Source: Kibdelosporangium sp. MJ126-NF4 (GTDB lineage Bacteria > Actinomycetota > Actinomycetes > Mycobacteriales > Pseudonocardiaceae). From it: a DNA stretch of 64,000 bases. The notes beneath the pieces are model-generated. The model was not told the origin of the DNA and did no database searches. It saw nothing but the letters and a program-made list of their open reading frames with translations. The DNA lies in assembly GCF_000826545.1 (NCBI RefSeq), contig NZ_CDME01000008.1:1471707-1535706 (forward strand), written 5' to 3'. Positions 56,101-64,000 of this stretch are shown here, piece by piece (position 1 is the first letter of the stretch; each line of letters starts with the position of its first letter). The position numbers and the translations under genes are program-made.

Positions 56101-57140
56101 CTCTGTCCGGCCACAGCAACGCCGTCCAATCGGCATCGTTCAGCCCGGACGGCCGGGTGTTGGCAACGGGAAGCGAGGACAGGACAGTCCGCCTGTGGGA
56201 CGTCAGCGATGCGTCCAGGATCGCGCCGATCGGCGGGCCCCTCGGGGGACACGCCCACGCTGTCACCACAGTGGCCTTCAGCCCGGACAGCCGGGTGTTG
56301 GCAACGGGAAGCGAGGACAGGACGGTTCGTCTGTGGGACGTCAGTGATGTGTCCAGGGTCGTACCGATCGGCGGGCCCTTCGGCGGGCACGCCCACGCTG
56401 TCACCACAGTGGCCTTCAGCCCGGACAGTCGGGTACTGGCAACGGGAAGCGGAGACGGAACGGTCCGCCTGTGGGACCTGGGCGACGCTTCCCATCCGGA
56501 ACCCTTGGGCGCTCCCTTGGCTCAGCACGGTGGCGGCGTGAACTCGGTGGCCTTCAGCCCACGCGGACGACTCATGGTCACGGCGGGCTACGACAAGACA
56601 GCGATCCTGTGGGACGTGAGCGACCCGGCTCGTCCCCAGCGCATGGAGCGACCGCTGACCGGGCATTCCGGAGCCGTGTGGTCGGTGGGATTCAGCCCGG
56701 ACGCGCGCACCCTGGCCACCGGTAGCAGCGACGGGACCGCCCGGTTGTGGGATGTGAGCGATCCGGCGAACCCTGTCGCCTCGGGTCCACCGCTGACAGG
56801 ACACACGGACACCGTGTACTCGGTGGCTTTCAGCCCGGATCAGCGCACCTTGGTCACGTCCAGCTACGACAGGACGATCCATCTGTGGAATGTCACCGAT
56901 CCCGCTCGTGCCAGTTCTCTCGGACAGACACTGACCGGGCACGCCGGTGCCATCAACTCGGTGGCGTTCCATCCCGGCGGCCGGACGTTGGCCACCACCA
57001 GTTCGGACAACACCGTCCGGCTGTGGGACTTGGACGGGGAACACGCCATTCAGCGGATCTGTGCCGTCCGAGGGGTTCTCACACGCGAGGTGTGGGAGAA
57101 GCTCCTTCCCGAGTTGACCTACCGCCCTCCCTGCGGCTGA
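53148..57140 (+). CDS. STAND NTPase (nSTAND1) with N-terminal HTH-like domain and 14 WD40 repeats
   Basis: A 1330-residue protein. Residues 1-100 are a helix-turn-helix-like module (LALLFAEAGGPPLKLV...RLSDWRRGRNVPSSFDAL). Residues 125-560 form the nSTAND1 NTPase: CPYRGLAAFGPQDLDFFFGRD, Walker A LLVGASGAGKSSLLRAG, Walker B PFVLVVDQFEEVF. A single membrane helix (about 590-615, GGTILLVVFALMAAVAAAVAV) precedes 14 WD40 repeats (about residues 670-1310; GH...V..VAFSPDG..LATGS.D.T.RLWD), enough for two seven-bladed propellers. STAND proteins are signal-driven oligomerising switches used in regulation, immunity and cell death. It is divergent from the RiPP locus. The ATG at 53148 is used; nearby GTG/TTG starts are possible. 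Confidence 0.9.
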   Translation: MTGGELDTRGVFAERLALLFAEAGGPPLKLVVKSVARARRSDRRGRPVRVSGQRLSDWRRGRNVPSSFDALAVVLEVLVGEARKARARPATDGLYDLDAWRTLWQEALDSPVGGAPESSVVDERPDAGVCPYRGLAAFGPQDLDFFFGRDRAVRALGRLIGQAFRSGGIALLVGASGAGKSSLLRAGIERALKAGVLSDDGFQACEVAVITPGQDPLKSLIAEIPELADPVELARRPDQPTEPTLFTDMVRSAMADHIRRRCGDGVPFVLVVDQFEEVFRLSSDEFGTNVLVRTLHAACTSTDSTDESPAAVILGLRADCYEQCLDYPELSEALQERQMVLGPMTVAELTAVIQGPAKAAGLRLAPGLVDMLLQDLGTRGNPESQDGTHDAGALPLLSHTLLATWQRRQAGKLTVAGYRASGGISGSVAATAEQAWSRLDAREREIARHLLLCLVRVSESGSDTRHQVSREDLFSQTEDRAAAASVIEVLAAARLVTVDADAVEITHEALLRAWPRLRGWIDQGRSAALARQRLQDDSLMWDNQGRDRSLLYRGTRLDTVHNWIKSHGRASVNAITRDFLDMSARHARRTAWFWRGGTILLVVFALMAAVAAAVAVGQRNDARFQQIVGEASRLHATDPTLAAQLSLVAHRLRPDDKDAYARVIATQHLPLSTPAAGHRGPVYWTAFGPDSRVLATGSQDRTARLWDVHDPTRPELLAELTGHRGRVYNVAFSPDGRMLATGSEDQTARLWDVHDPRRPELLAELTGHHGGVYAVAFSPDRQVVATGSQDGTVRLWNVRTPTHPELLGTITGHTDIVGGLAFRRDGHVLATGAADWTVRLWDVRDPTSPTPLGEPLVGHSGTVYSVAFSPDGNTLASGSGDKSARLWDTRDTSRPVPFGAPLVEHEGEVRSVVFSRDGRTLASAGGDKIIRLWNVENRDRLALVARYPTGHRTIVYSLALSPDGRSMATVSDDHAVRVWSLPSLALSGHSNAVQSASFSPDGRVLATGSEDRTVRLWDVSDASRIAPIGGPLGGHAHAVTTVAFSPDSRVLATGSEDRTVRLWDVSDVSRVVPIGGPFGGHAHAVTTVAFSPDSRVLATGSGDGTVRLWDLGDASHPEPLGAPLAQHGGGVNSVAFSPRGRLMVTAGYDKTAILWDVSDPARPQRMERPLTGHSGAVWSVGFSPDARTLATGSSDGTARLWDVSDPANPVASGPPLTGHTDTVYSVAFSPDQRTLVTSSYDRTIHLWNVTDPARASSLGQTLTGHAGAINSVAFHPGGRTLATTSSDNTVRLWDLDGEHAIQRICAVRGVLTREVWEKLLPELTYRPPCG

Positions 57141-57322
57141 CCTGGCCACGGTGACGTGCGTAACGGGTTTGGGTTGTTCAGCGCCGGAGGGCGGACGGTT
57201 GACAATCAGGTCTGAACAATTCGGGTGGCTGCTGAACGGCCCCGGCCGAGCTGTGACAGTCAGTTGGTCCGGACGAGTGGACCAGCGCCAATTGCCAGTC
57301 CTGCCGCCCGCCTTCGACAACT

Positions 57323-59504
57323 ATGGGCGGGGTGAGTCTGGACGCTGAGACGTGGTTGTACCGGGACATGCGCACGATCCTGGATCGGCTGGTCCGTCGC
57401 CCTCAGTTCGCTGAGGAGATCAGTCGACTCAAGCTCAACGCGCGGAAGGTTGTGGCACAGGTCGCGAAGGATCCGGCGGTGCTGGCCGGTGCTCGGCGTG
57501 CGTACGAGTCGCTGGCGAGCGAACGGCAGGCGTTGGAGGAGCACAGTCGCGACGAACCCATCGGGTGGCCGCTGAACTGGCAGCCGGACGCGTTCGAGCG
57601 TCGGATGCTTTGGGCCATTCCCTGCGTTCTTGCGGTCTGGATCGCCGCGGTCGTGCTGTTCGGGTCCTGGCTGCCGGGCGTGGTCGAGTTGAGCCTGGTG
57701 ATCGTGGTGGTGTTGATCGTCGGAGCGCTTGCCCGGCTGGGGCTTCCGGATACCGTGTGGCCTTGGCTGCGGTGGAAACGAGAGCATACGATGCTTGCTG
57801 TCGGACTGCCCGTCAGCCGGTGGGACAGGCGTCAGGTGTTGCGGGACGAAGTGCTCGTCCCAGAGTTGCGTGAATGGCTCAGTCGTCAGACACAGCCGTC
57901 GTTCGAACTGACACTCGAACTCCGTGATGCCGCCGGGCTGACCATGCCACCAGGGCAAGGCGCGCTTGTCCGGACGGACGCGGTCGAAGCGTGTCGGCGG
58001 GAGGTGAACAGGGACTACCCCGGTGCGGTTGGCCTCGCCGGGACGCGCGGAGCCGGTAAGACCACGATCGCGGAACGGGCTGCGCGGGATGAGTTCACGG
58101 ATCCAGGGCGGCCGCCGGTGGTGGGAGTACAGACAAGCGCGCCGGTCCGTTATGACGCCCGCGATTTCATCCTGCACCTGCATACCTGCGTGTGCCGCGC
58201 TGTGCTGGATTTCCTCGCCGCGTCCGGCGAGCAGTCCGAGACACGCCAGCAGTGGAACCGTCTACATCGGAGACATCGGATCCAGGCCACGATTGGCGAC
58301 GTGTCGCGGACGGTGTTGTCGATCGGCACCAAGCTGGGGCTGGCTTTGGGGGCCGCGACCCTGGCTTGGGGATGGCCGCCGACCCGGGCACTGCTCGGCG
58401 GGTTCCTCAGGGATCTGGCGGCAGACCCGGAGGGGTTCATCCGGACCGTCTCGTGGAGCGACGTATGGGCACCAGCAGTTACGCAGCATCCGGTTTCTGC
58501 AAACCCATACCAGCGGCTGGTCGGGCAAAGTCAGCGTGCCCGCCGGTGCCGAGATGAGCATGACCCGTTCGTTGGCCAAAACCGAGCAGCCGTGGACACA
58601 TCCCGAGGTGGTAGCCCGGTTGCGAGACTTCCTCGAACTCAGCATCGACGTGCTCGCCAACCAGATGAGCGGGATCGTGGTGACCATCGACGAGCTGGAC
58701 AAAATCGCTGACCCGGACGAGGCACATCAGTTCCTCAACGAGATCAAAGGTGTTTTCGGCGTCCCGCGTTGCCTGTTCCTCGTGTCCGTCTCCGATGACG
58801 CCCTCACCTCGTTCGAACGCCGCGGCATTCCGGCCCGCGACGCCTTCGACAGCGCCTTCACCTCCATGATCCACGTCCGGCCGTTCACCCTCGACCAGTC
58901 ACGCACCTGGCTGGCGCACCGCGCACTGGGCATCCCGGAACCGTTCGTGTGGCTGTGCCACTGCATGTCCGGCGGGCTGCCCCGGGATCTCGGCCGAGTC
59001 GCGCTCATGTTGTACGACTTGCAGCGCGACCACACTCAGCTCGGCAGTGTCACGCACGCGATGCTCGCACAGGACCTGGACATCAAGACCCGGGCATTCG
59101 CGCACACGGCCAAGCTGTTGCCCCGCACGGGCGACGACGACCCGCACACACTGATCAAGCACTTGTCCGATGTGGCGCTCACCCACCACTTCGACCTGGC
59201 CACACCGGCGCAACGAATCTGGCCGGACACAACCGGCCCACTGGACACCGAACTGGCCCGGTTACGCGCCGAGGTCGCGTGTTATCTGGTGTTCTGCCAA
59301 ACCATCGCGGAGATCTTCCACGACCAGTTGGACCCGGCAGGCAAGGCGGACGCGGTCACCGCGCTCGCGGTGGCCCGCCAGCACATGGCCTTGGACACCC
59401 CCTTGGCCTGGGACGTGCTGACGGACTTCCGGGCCGCACTGAACCTGGCCGACCAGCCGGGCATCTGCATGACGTGTGACCTGACGAAAAGGCTCTCGGC
59501 CTAG
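57323..59504 (+). pseudogene. Membrane-associated P-loop NTPase, frameshifted
   Basis: A roughly 725-residue protein split over two frames. The first part (57323 to about 58472) has two adjacent membrane helices (residues 95-140, LWAIPCVLAVWIAAVVLFGS and LVIVVVLIVGALARLGL) and Walker A VGLAGTRGAGKTTIAERAA. The second part (from about 58473 to 59504) has RFLQTHTSGWSGKVSVPAG, Walker B GIVVTIDELDKIADPDEA, LFLVSVSDDALTSFERRG and a helical end. Dropping one base in GCACCAGCAG (58469-58478) joins them cleanly. It resembles KAP/STAND-like membrane NTPases of unknown role, and follows the WD40 STAND gene on the same strand. A sequencing error or a real disruption are both possible. Confidence 0.75.
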
Positions 59505-59594
59505 CGATTGTGCGTCAGTCGGGCGGCTGCCCCGGCACGACGCACGGCGCATGTCGAAGGTTCAGCGATTTCCCGCTGGAGTAGCCTGCGGCGC

Positions 59595-60077
59595 ATGGCT
59601 TTCCACCTGGCGTACGGCTCGGTCGTCCACCGCACCACGACGCTGCACGGGTACTCCGAGATCGTGATGGTAGAACGCTTCGTCAAGGACCGGTGGGAAC
59701 TCACCGCGGAACTGCCGCGTGACGCCAAGGAGATCACTGCCGAGTCCGCGCGGGAGATGGTGGGGGCGGCGGCTGACGAGCCCAGTCGGTTCGCCGTGCC
59801 GCCGCCGGAGGAGGGTGCGGCGGGCGGGCTGAATGCCAGGCTGGTGCAGTTGGATTCGATGATCGAGGCCACGGTGGCCTGGCTGCGGACATCCGCCGTC
59901 GGTACCGACATCGAACTGGAGTGGGCTTCCTACCAGTCGGCCGACTACGACTACGAACTCGACATGCGGCAGGCGTTGAGTGACGCCGCTTCGCTCGTCT
60001 CGCAGATGGTCAAGCACCGAACCACGCTCGCGGTCCGCAACGAGATGCGCCGCCGGAAGCGTGCCGACGAGGACTGA
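59595..60077 (+). CDS. Hypothetical protein
   Basis: A 160-residue soluble protein, MAFHLAYGSVVHRTTTLHGY..., with a basic, helical C-terminus (VRNEMRRRKRADED). Codon use is gene-like. It has acidic clusters near residue 120 (YQSADYDYELDMRQAL). The ATG at 59595 is chosen because translation farther upstream lacks protein character; GGAG lies 13 bases before it. No family is recognised. It follows the two NTPase genes and may be part of that group. Confidence 0.6.
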   Translation: MAFHLAYGSVVHRTTTLHGYSEIVMVERFVKDRWELTAELPRDAKEITAESAREMVGAAADEPSRFAVPPPEEGAAGGLNARLVQLDSMIEATVAWLRTSAVGTDIELEWASYQSADYDYELDMRQALSDAASLVSQMVKHRTTLAVRNEMRRRKRADED

Positions 60078-60237
60078 CTTCAGCACTCGCGACATCGGGC
60101 GGAGGCGTGCCCGTCGGCGATCACCCGATGTGCCCCGGAACGGTTCCCGAGACCCCGGGACAGTCGTCCCTTCCGCACGGGAAGCGGCCACAGCAGCCTC
60201 GTTCCTGGGTGTTGATCGCGGGCAGGGGAGGCAGGGA

Positions 60238-63200
60238 ATGCGTCGAGCATCGCGGCTGGTGTGCCTGACAACGGCGTTGGCGTTGACACTGTTCGGTGTG
60301 GGGGAAACCGCAGTCAACGCTGCTCCCACGGGTCCGCTGGCTGCGGGGGAGCAGCTGGGCCTGAACCACTACACGCTCGACTTCGGGTTCCCCGGCAACG
60401 GGACGGACACGCTGGCGGGCAGTGGGATGACGCTGCACGGGGCGTTCGCGTGGCCACCCGGCAAGAGCCTGCGGTTCTTCGACGGCGGGAACTCCCAGCG
60501 GGCTGGCACGTACGACATCGCGGTGAAGAACCGCAACGGACAGTTCCCGGAACAGATCACCAGCGTCGTCGCCAGCAAGGCCCCTGCGATCAGCGACTCG
60601 TTCGACGGCAGCGCGCTGTGGCTGGGGCACAGCAGATTCCGCAGTGGCGGGGCACCTGCCGTCGGATCGGAAAGCCCACCGGCGACCGGGACACTCGGCG
60701 ACGGCACAGCCGGGCCCGCGGAGAAGGGCACCGACGTCCGGGCGGAGAACTCGCGGCTGGTGGCCATCCCGGTGCAGACCAACCAGGTCACGACCAGAAA
60801 CCTGCTGGTCTCCGCGCAGGTCTACACCCCGTCACACGCCGGGACGTCCACCTACACGATCAAGCCGCAGCCGTACCTGGCCCGCGAGGGCGGCGGCAGC
60901 CAGTGGGGCCTCACGGACCCCGGCGGACTGGGCACGCACTCCGTGGACCTGTCAGGCGTGCTTGACCGGTGGGCGACGCTGCAGGTGCGCGCGGACATCA
61001 CCACGAACGGCGGGACGCTGCCCGGCCAGTCCGACGACAGCGGACGGGCGACGTTCCGGTACTTCCTGAACGGCGACCAGGTCGGCGCCGCGGTCACCGT
61101 GGACTTCCGGCCGGAGACGATGCACGATTCACGCAGCACCGGCCCGGTGCTGTTCAGCCCTGCCTTCGGGCTCACGCGAGGATGGCAGGGGGACGCGCCG
61201 GAGGTGTTCGTCGACACCATCGCGCTGGACTCGATCATCCAGTCCGGTGGTGCGTTCCGGATCACCTCACCCGCGCCGGGCGCGACCATCGGCGGGCCCA
61301 CCGAGCTCCGGGTGGCCGGTGCGACCGGAACTGTCGAATACCTGCTCAACGGCAAGCCGATGTACGTCGACGGCGAGATGACCCCGCCCCAGCCCGGCCC
61401 TGTCCACGACCTCAGGTGGCACACCGCCAACTGGTACAACGGATCCGTCACCGTCGAAGCCGTCATGAAGGACGCGTCCGGCCGGATCACCGGTCGTACC
61501 GCGGCTGTCCCGTTCAAGATCGCGAACGAGACGCCAGGGGTCGGCATGACCGACGTCGCGCTGGTGTCTCCGGACCCGGCCACGACGCTGCGTGGCGACA
61601 AGGTCGCGTGGACCGTGCGCACTGATCACACCATCAGCCAGGGACAGAACCACATCTGGAACTTCTATGTCGACGGCACGGTCATCCCGCGGGTGTTCCA
61701 AGGTGGGAACGAGTTCACCTACACACTCGACACGACCAAGCTCCGCAACGGGAAACACGAGCTGTTCTTCGCACTGACCCTTGAGGACGCCAGGTTCAAC
61801 CCGTTCCCGACGCTCGGCGCCTCGCAGGTGACAGTCAACGTCGACAACGGCCACACCCTGATGGGGCTGCGGTCGCAGTACAAGGACGTCTTCCTCGTCC
61901 CGCAGGAAACACAGCAGCTGCAGGCGTCACAGGTGTACACCGACGGCGCGTCCACCGGGGTCGGCGCGTCGTTCACCAGTTCCGACGCGACCATCGCCTC
62001 AGTGTCGCCGTCCGGCCTCGTCACCGCCCGCAAATCGGGTTTCGCCGACATCACCGCGACCTACAACGGCCTCAGCTCGGTCACCCGGGTGACTGTCCGC
62101 GATCGCCATGACTTCCCGCATTTCACCAGGAGCGGGCAGATCGCGACCGCGTACCAGCCGGACTCCACCTTCATGCGGACCGTGTACAACCTGGATACCG
62201 GAGAATACGCCAGCCCACGCAACCCCGACATCGGAAAGCTGGCGCAACAGGCCGGTGTCAACACGATGACCACCGGCTTCTACCGGAATCCGGCCGACGG
62301 CGCCGCCAGGGACTTCGACGCGTGGACACGGGGAATGGACGTCTTCCACAAGAACATCACCGATGTGGCGACCCAGAACAAGATGAGCCTGTACCTCACC
62401 GGTGACGACATGGTGCGGACCAAGAGGGAGATGGCCGACAGCGTCTGCTCGGCCGCGTCGTGTCCGCAACCGACCTCCCATGAGAAGATCCGATACGCCT
62501 TGAACTGGGCGACGTCGAACGGGCGGACGATCGGCATCGACATGGTCGACGAGGTCACCATGTTGTGGGGCGGCACCCCGACACCGACCGACAACCGGTG
62601 GCACACCCCGCCACCCAAGCTGGAGAACGACGCGTTCACCACGTTCATGGGAACCATGAACTCCACCGCCACACGTCCACGGATCACGTGGACAACACTG
62701 GGAATCGCCGGGGCGGACTCCGTTCGGAACTGGACCGGCAACCCGGCCTTCTCCGACTACAACGGGATCTACCACGACATCCAGTCCGCGCGTACGGCGT
62801 ATCCGTCGGGCATATCGACCTACGAGTACATCAACGGCATGGACGTGGGGACACTCGGTCGCCGCGGCGCCTTCCAACCGAACACCCCCAGCGTCCTGCT
62901 TGTCAGCACAGCCGGGCAGTTCTACACGAAACGCGGGCCAGGCACCCACTACACCGCCGGTCAGGACCTGCTGCAGCGCTCAGGTGTGCGTCCGGCCTCC
63001 GTCGCCGCGGGAATCACGTACGCCACGATCCGTGGAATGTCCGGCGTGCGGGCCTACGGATTCGACTCCACAGGCTGGAAGGACCACCGCGCCATCGCGG
63101 CCGTCGGTACACCCAACCTGCAAACCGGCGCCGGGCCGACCGGGACGGGAACGGCGCGCTGGCGAGCGATGTCCGATGCGTTCAACGTCGTCGGTGGCAT

Positions 63201-63486
63201 GGAGCGGTATCTGCTGCAACCGCAGGCCAACGCGATCGACCTCGGTGATTTCGTCCGGACCGGCGCCAGGCGCGGGCCGAACGGGAACGCACTGATCGCG
63301 TTGAACATCTCCGAAGTCCCCCAGCAGATCAGCGCGAACCTGGCGCAGTACGACACAGGCAAACCGGTGACCCGGACGCGGCTGGTCGGCGGCTCCAAGG
63401 TGGTCAGTGAGACAGTCTCCGGCGCGGCAGTGGACTCACTGACCCTCGAACCCGGCGAAGCCGTTTTCTGGGCGTTCCCCCGGTGA
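60238..63486 (+). CDS. Large secreted multi-domain protein with glycosidase-like C-terminal region
   Basis: A 1082-residue exported protein. The signal peptide (residues 1-29, ending VNAA) is followed by a lectin-like beta-rich part (30-360), two Ig-like segments (370-540) and a BIG2-type Ig domain (about 550-620, SSDATIASVSPSGLVTARKS). The long C-terminal domain (625-1082) has an apparent TIM-barrel character (NTMTTGFYRNPADGAARDF, NWATSNGRTIGIDMVDEVT, GISTYEYINGMD). IDMVDE could contain a catalytic acid, but I cannot name a glycoside hydrolase family. The ATG at 60238 has GGGAGG upstream. Confidence 0.8.
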   Translation: MRRASRLVCLTTALALTLFGVGETAVNAAPTGPLAAGEQLGLNHYTLDFGFPGNGTDTLAGSGMTLHGAFAWPPGKSLRFFDGGNSQRAGTYDIAVKNRNGQFPEQITSVVASKAPAISDSFDGSALWLGHSRFRSGGAPAVGSESPPATGTLGDGTAGPAEKGTDVRAENSRLVAIPVQTNQVTTRNLLVSAQVYTPSHAGTSTYTIKPQPYLAREGGGSQWGLTDPGGLGTHSVDLSGVLDRWATLQVRADITTNGGTLPGQSDDSGRATFRYFLNGDQVGAAVTVDFRPETMHDSRSTGPVLFSPAFGLTRGWQGDAPEVFVDTIALDSIIQSGGAFRITSPAPGATIGGPTELRVAGATGTVEYLLNGKPMYVDGEMTPPQPGPVHDLRWHTANWYNGSVTVEAVMKDASGRITGRTAAVPFKIANETPGVGMTDVALVSPDPATTLRGDKVAWTVRTDHTISQGQNHIWNFYVDGTVIPRVFQGGNEFTYTLDTTKLRNGKHELFFALTLEDARFNPFPTLGASQVTVNVDNGHTLMGLRSQYKDVFLVPQETQQLQASQVYTDGASTGVGASFTSSDATIASVSPSGLVTARKSGFADITATYNGLSSVTRVTVRDRHDFPHFTRSGQIATAYQPDSTFMRTVYNLDTGEYASPRNPDIGKLAQQAGVNTMTTGFYRNPADGAARDFDAWTRGMDVFHKNITDVATQNKMSLYLTGDDMVRTKREMADSVCSAASCPQPTSHEKIRYALNWATSNGRTIGIDMVDEVTMLWGGTPTPTDNRWHTPPPKLENDAFTTFMGTMNSTATRPRITWTTLGIAGADSVRNWTGNPAFSDYNGIYHDIQSARTAYPSGISTYEYINGMDVGTLGRRGAFQPNTPSVLLVSTAGQFYTKRGPGTHYTAGQDLLQRSGVRPASVAAGITYATIRGMSGVRAYGFDSTGWKDHRAIAAVGTPNLQTGAGPTGTGTARWRAMSDAFNVVGGMERYLLQPQANAIDLGDFVRTGARRGPNGNALIALNISEVPQQISANLAQYDTGKPVTRTRLVGGSKVVSETVSGAAVDSLTLEPGEAVFWAFPR

Positions 63487-63579
63487 CACTCTCGGGGTTG
63501 CCTGGTGGGGTTATCCCTACCATGCGGTTCGGGTCGCAGGACCAGTGTGGTGTGGCCCGCGCGAATCCAGGATTGAGCC

Positions 63580-64000
63580 ATGAAACTCGCCACGGTCATC
63601 GCTGTGACAGCCGCGATCGCGTTCGCCGGTGTTCCCGCCGCCGCCAGCGCGTCCGGCGACATCGCTCGAACCGAGTACGGCCCGGTCCGGGGAACGGTCA
63701 CCCAGGACTACCGTCAGTTCCAGGGAATCCCGTACGCGGCCGCGCCCATTCGCTGGAAATCCCCACAGCCGCCTCAGAAATGGACCACATTGCGAGACGC
63801 CACCAAGCCGGGTGAGCGGTGTGCGCAGGCCGGGGACTTCATCGGTGACGAGCCCAGCGACAGCGAGAACTGCCTCACGGTCAACGTCACGGCCCCGAAG
63901 AACGCCCGGAAGCTGCCCGTGATGGTGTGGATTCACGGTGGTGGGTTCTTCTCCGGGTCGGGCGACATCTACAACCCCAGTCGGCTGGCCACCCGGGGTG
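63580..64000 (+). CDS. Secreted type B carboxylesterase, truncated by window end
   Basis: The first 140 residues of a type B carboxylesterase (para-nitrobenzyl esterase family). A signal peptide (MKLATVIAVTAAIAFAGVPAAASA) precedes TEYGPVRGTV, FQGIPYAAAPIRWKSPQPPQ, DSENCLTVNV and VMVWIHGGGFFSGSGD, the oxyanion-hole motif. The nucleophile and the other catalytic residues lie beyond 64000. ATG at 63580 after CCAGGATTGAGCC. Confidence 0.9.
   Translation, partial: MKLATVIAVTAAIAFAGVPAAASASGDIARTEYGPVRGTVTQDYRQFQGIPYAAAPIRWKSPQPPQKWTTLRDATKPGERCAQAGDFIGDEPSDSENCLTVNVTAPKNARKLPVMVWIHGGGFFSGSGDIYNPSRLATRG

Overview
High-GC actinomycete DNA, most likely a chromosome of the order Pseudonocardiales. 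This is inferred from the third-position GC bias, GTG/TTG starts, leaderless-type promoters, a DUF3558 lipoprotein, a Ddn-type (F420) reductase and large secreted proteins; no rRNA, tRNA or marker gene is present to prove it.

Layout. (1) 0-6 kb: an arsenic resistance island: ArsO-like flavoprotein, an ArsR-ArsN fusion, ArsC, ArsB, a second ArsR, a possible small Cys-rich protein and the methyltransferase ArsM. (2) 6-15 kb: a lipoprotein, then small regulator/redox-enzyme cassettes (AraC with a DHFR-like reductase, TetR with a Ddn-like reductase, HxlR with an SDR, PadR with a flavin monooxygenase and MarR). Clear operator palindromes are visible for the TetR, HxlR and PadR cassettes. (3) 15-28 kb: secreted and surface proteins: a parallel beta-helix protein, a duplicated-repeat secreted protein, an HTH-TM-DNRLRE receptor-like protein, a 2032-residue RHS/YD protein, a YVTN propeller, and a SUFU-domain protein. 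(4) 28.8-36.7 kb: an ABC importer divergent from a six-gene catabolic operon (ACMSD-like amidohydrolase, Ldh-type dehydrogenase, flavin hydroxylase, two cupins, RidA), which reads as an amino-aromatic degradation pathway. (5) 36.8-44.7 kb: a lipoprotein, a beta-lactamase-fold hydrolase, a frameshifted GMC oxidoreductase with an aldehyde dehydrogenase, a P450 next to gene debris (including an FkbM methyltransferase fragment), and a PLP aminotransferase. (6) 46-53 kb: an S1 protease, a hydroxyacid dehydrogenase/aminotransferase pair, and then the most exciting locus. (7) 53-64 kb: a STAND-type NTPase with 14 WD40 repeats, a frameshifted membrane P-loop NTPase, a hypothetical protein, a large secreted glycosidase-like protein and a truncated carboxylesterase.

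The key system is a minimal RiPP locus on the minus strand at 52887-49220. An 18-base gene with its own GGGAGGT ribosome site encodes Met-His-Tyr-Lys-His. A strong hairpin follows it, then two tandem paralogous cytochromes P450 and an MFS exporter, all tightly coupled. The peptide fits the M-x-Y-x-H pattern of biarylitide precursors (bytA/bytO), whose P450 crosslinks Tyr and the C-terminal aromatic residue. The MHYKH core, the second P450 and the dedicated exporter make this an enlarged variant worth testing.

A second notable discovery is a pair of long foldback elements (25370-26198 and 44882-45970). They share 13-bp CAGGGTTCCGTCA-type terminal inverted repeats, four alternating copies of an internal module, and flanking direct repeats of about 11 bp. 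They carry no gene and behave like giant non-autonomous (MITE-like) transposable elements. One sits inside the terminator hairpin of the S1 protease gene.
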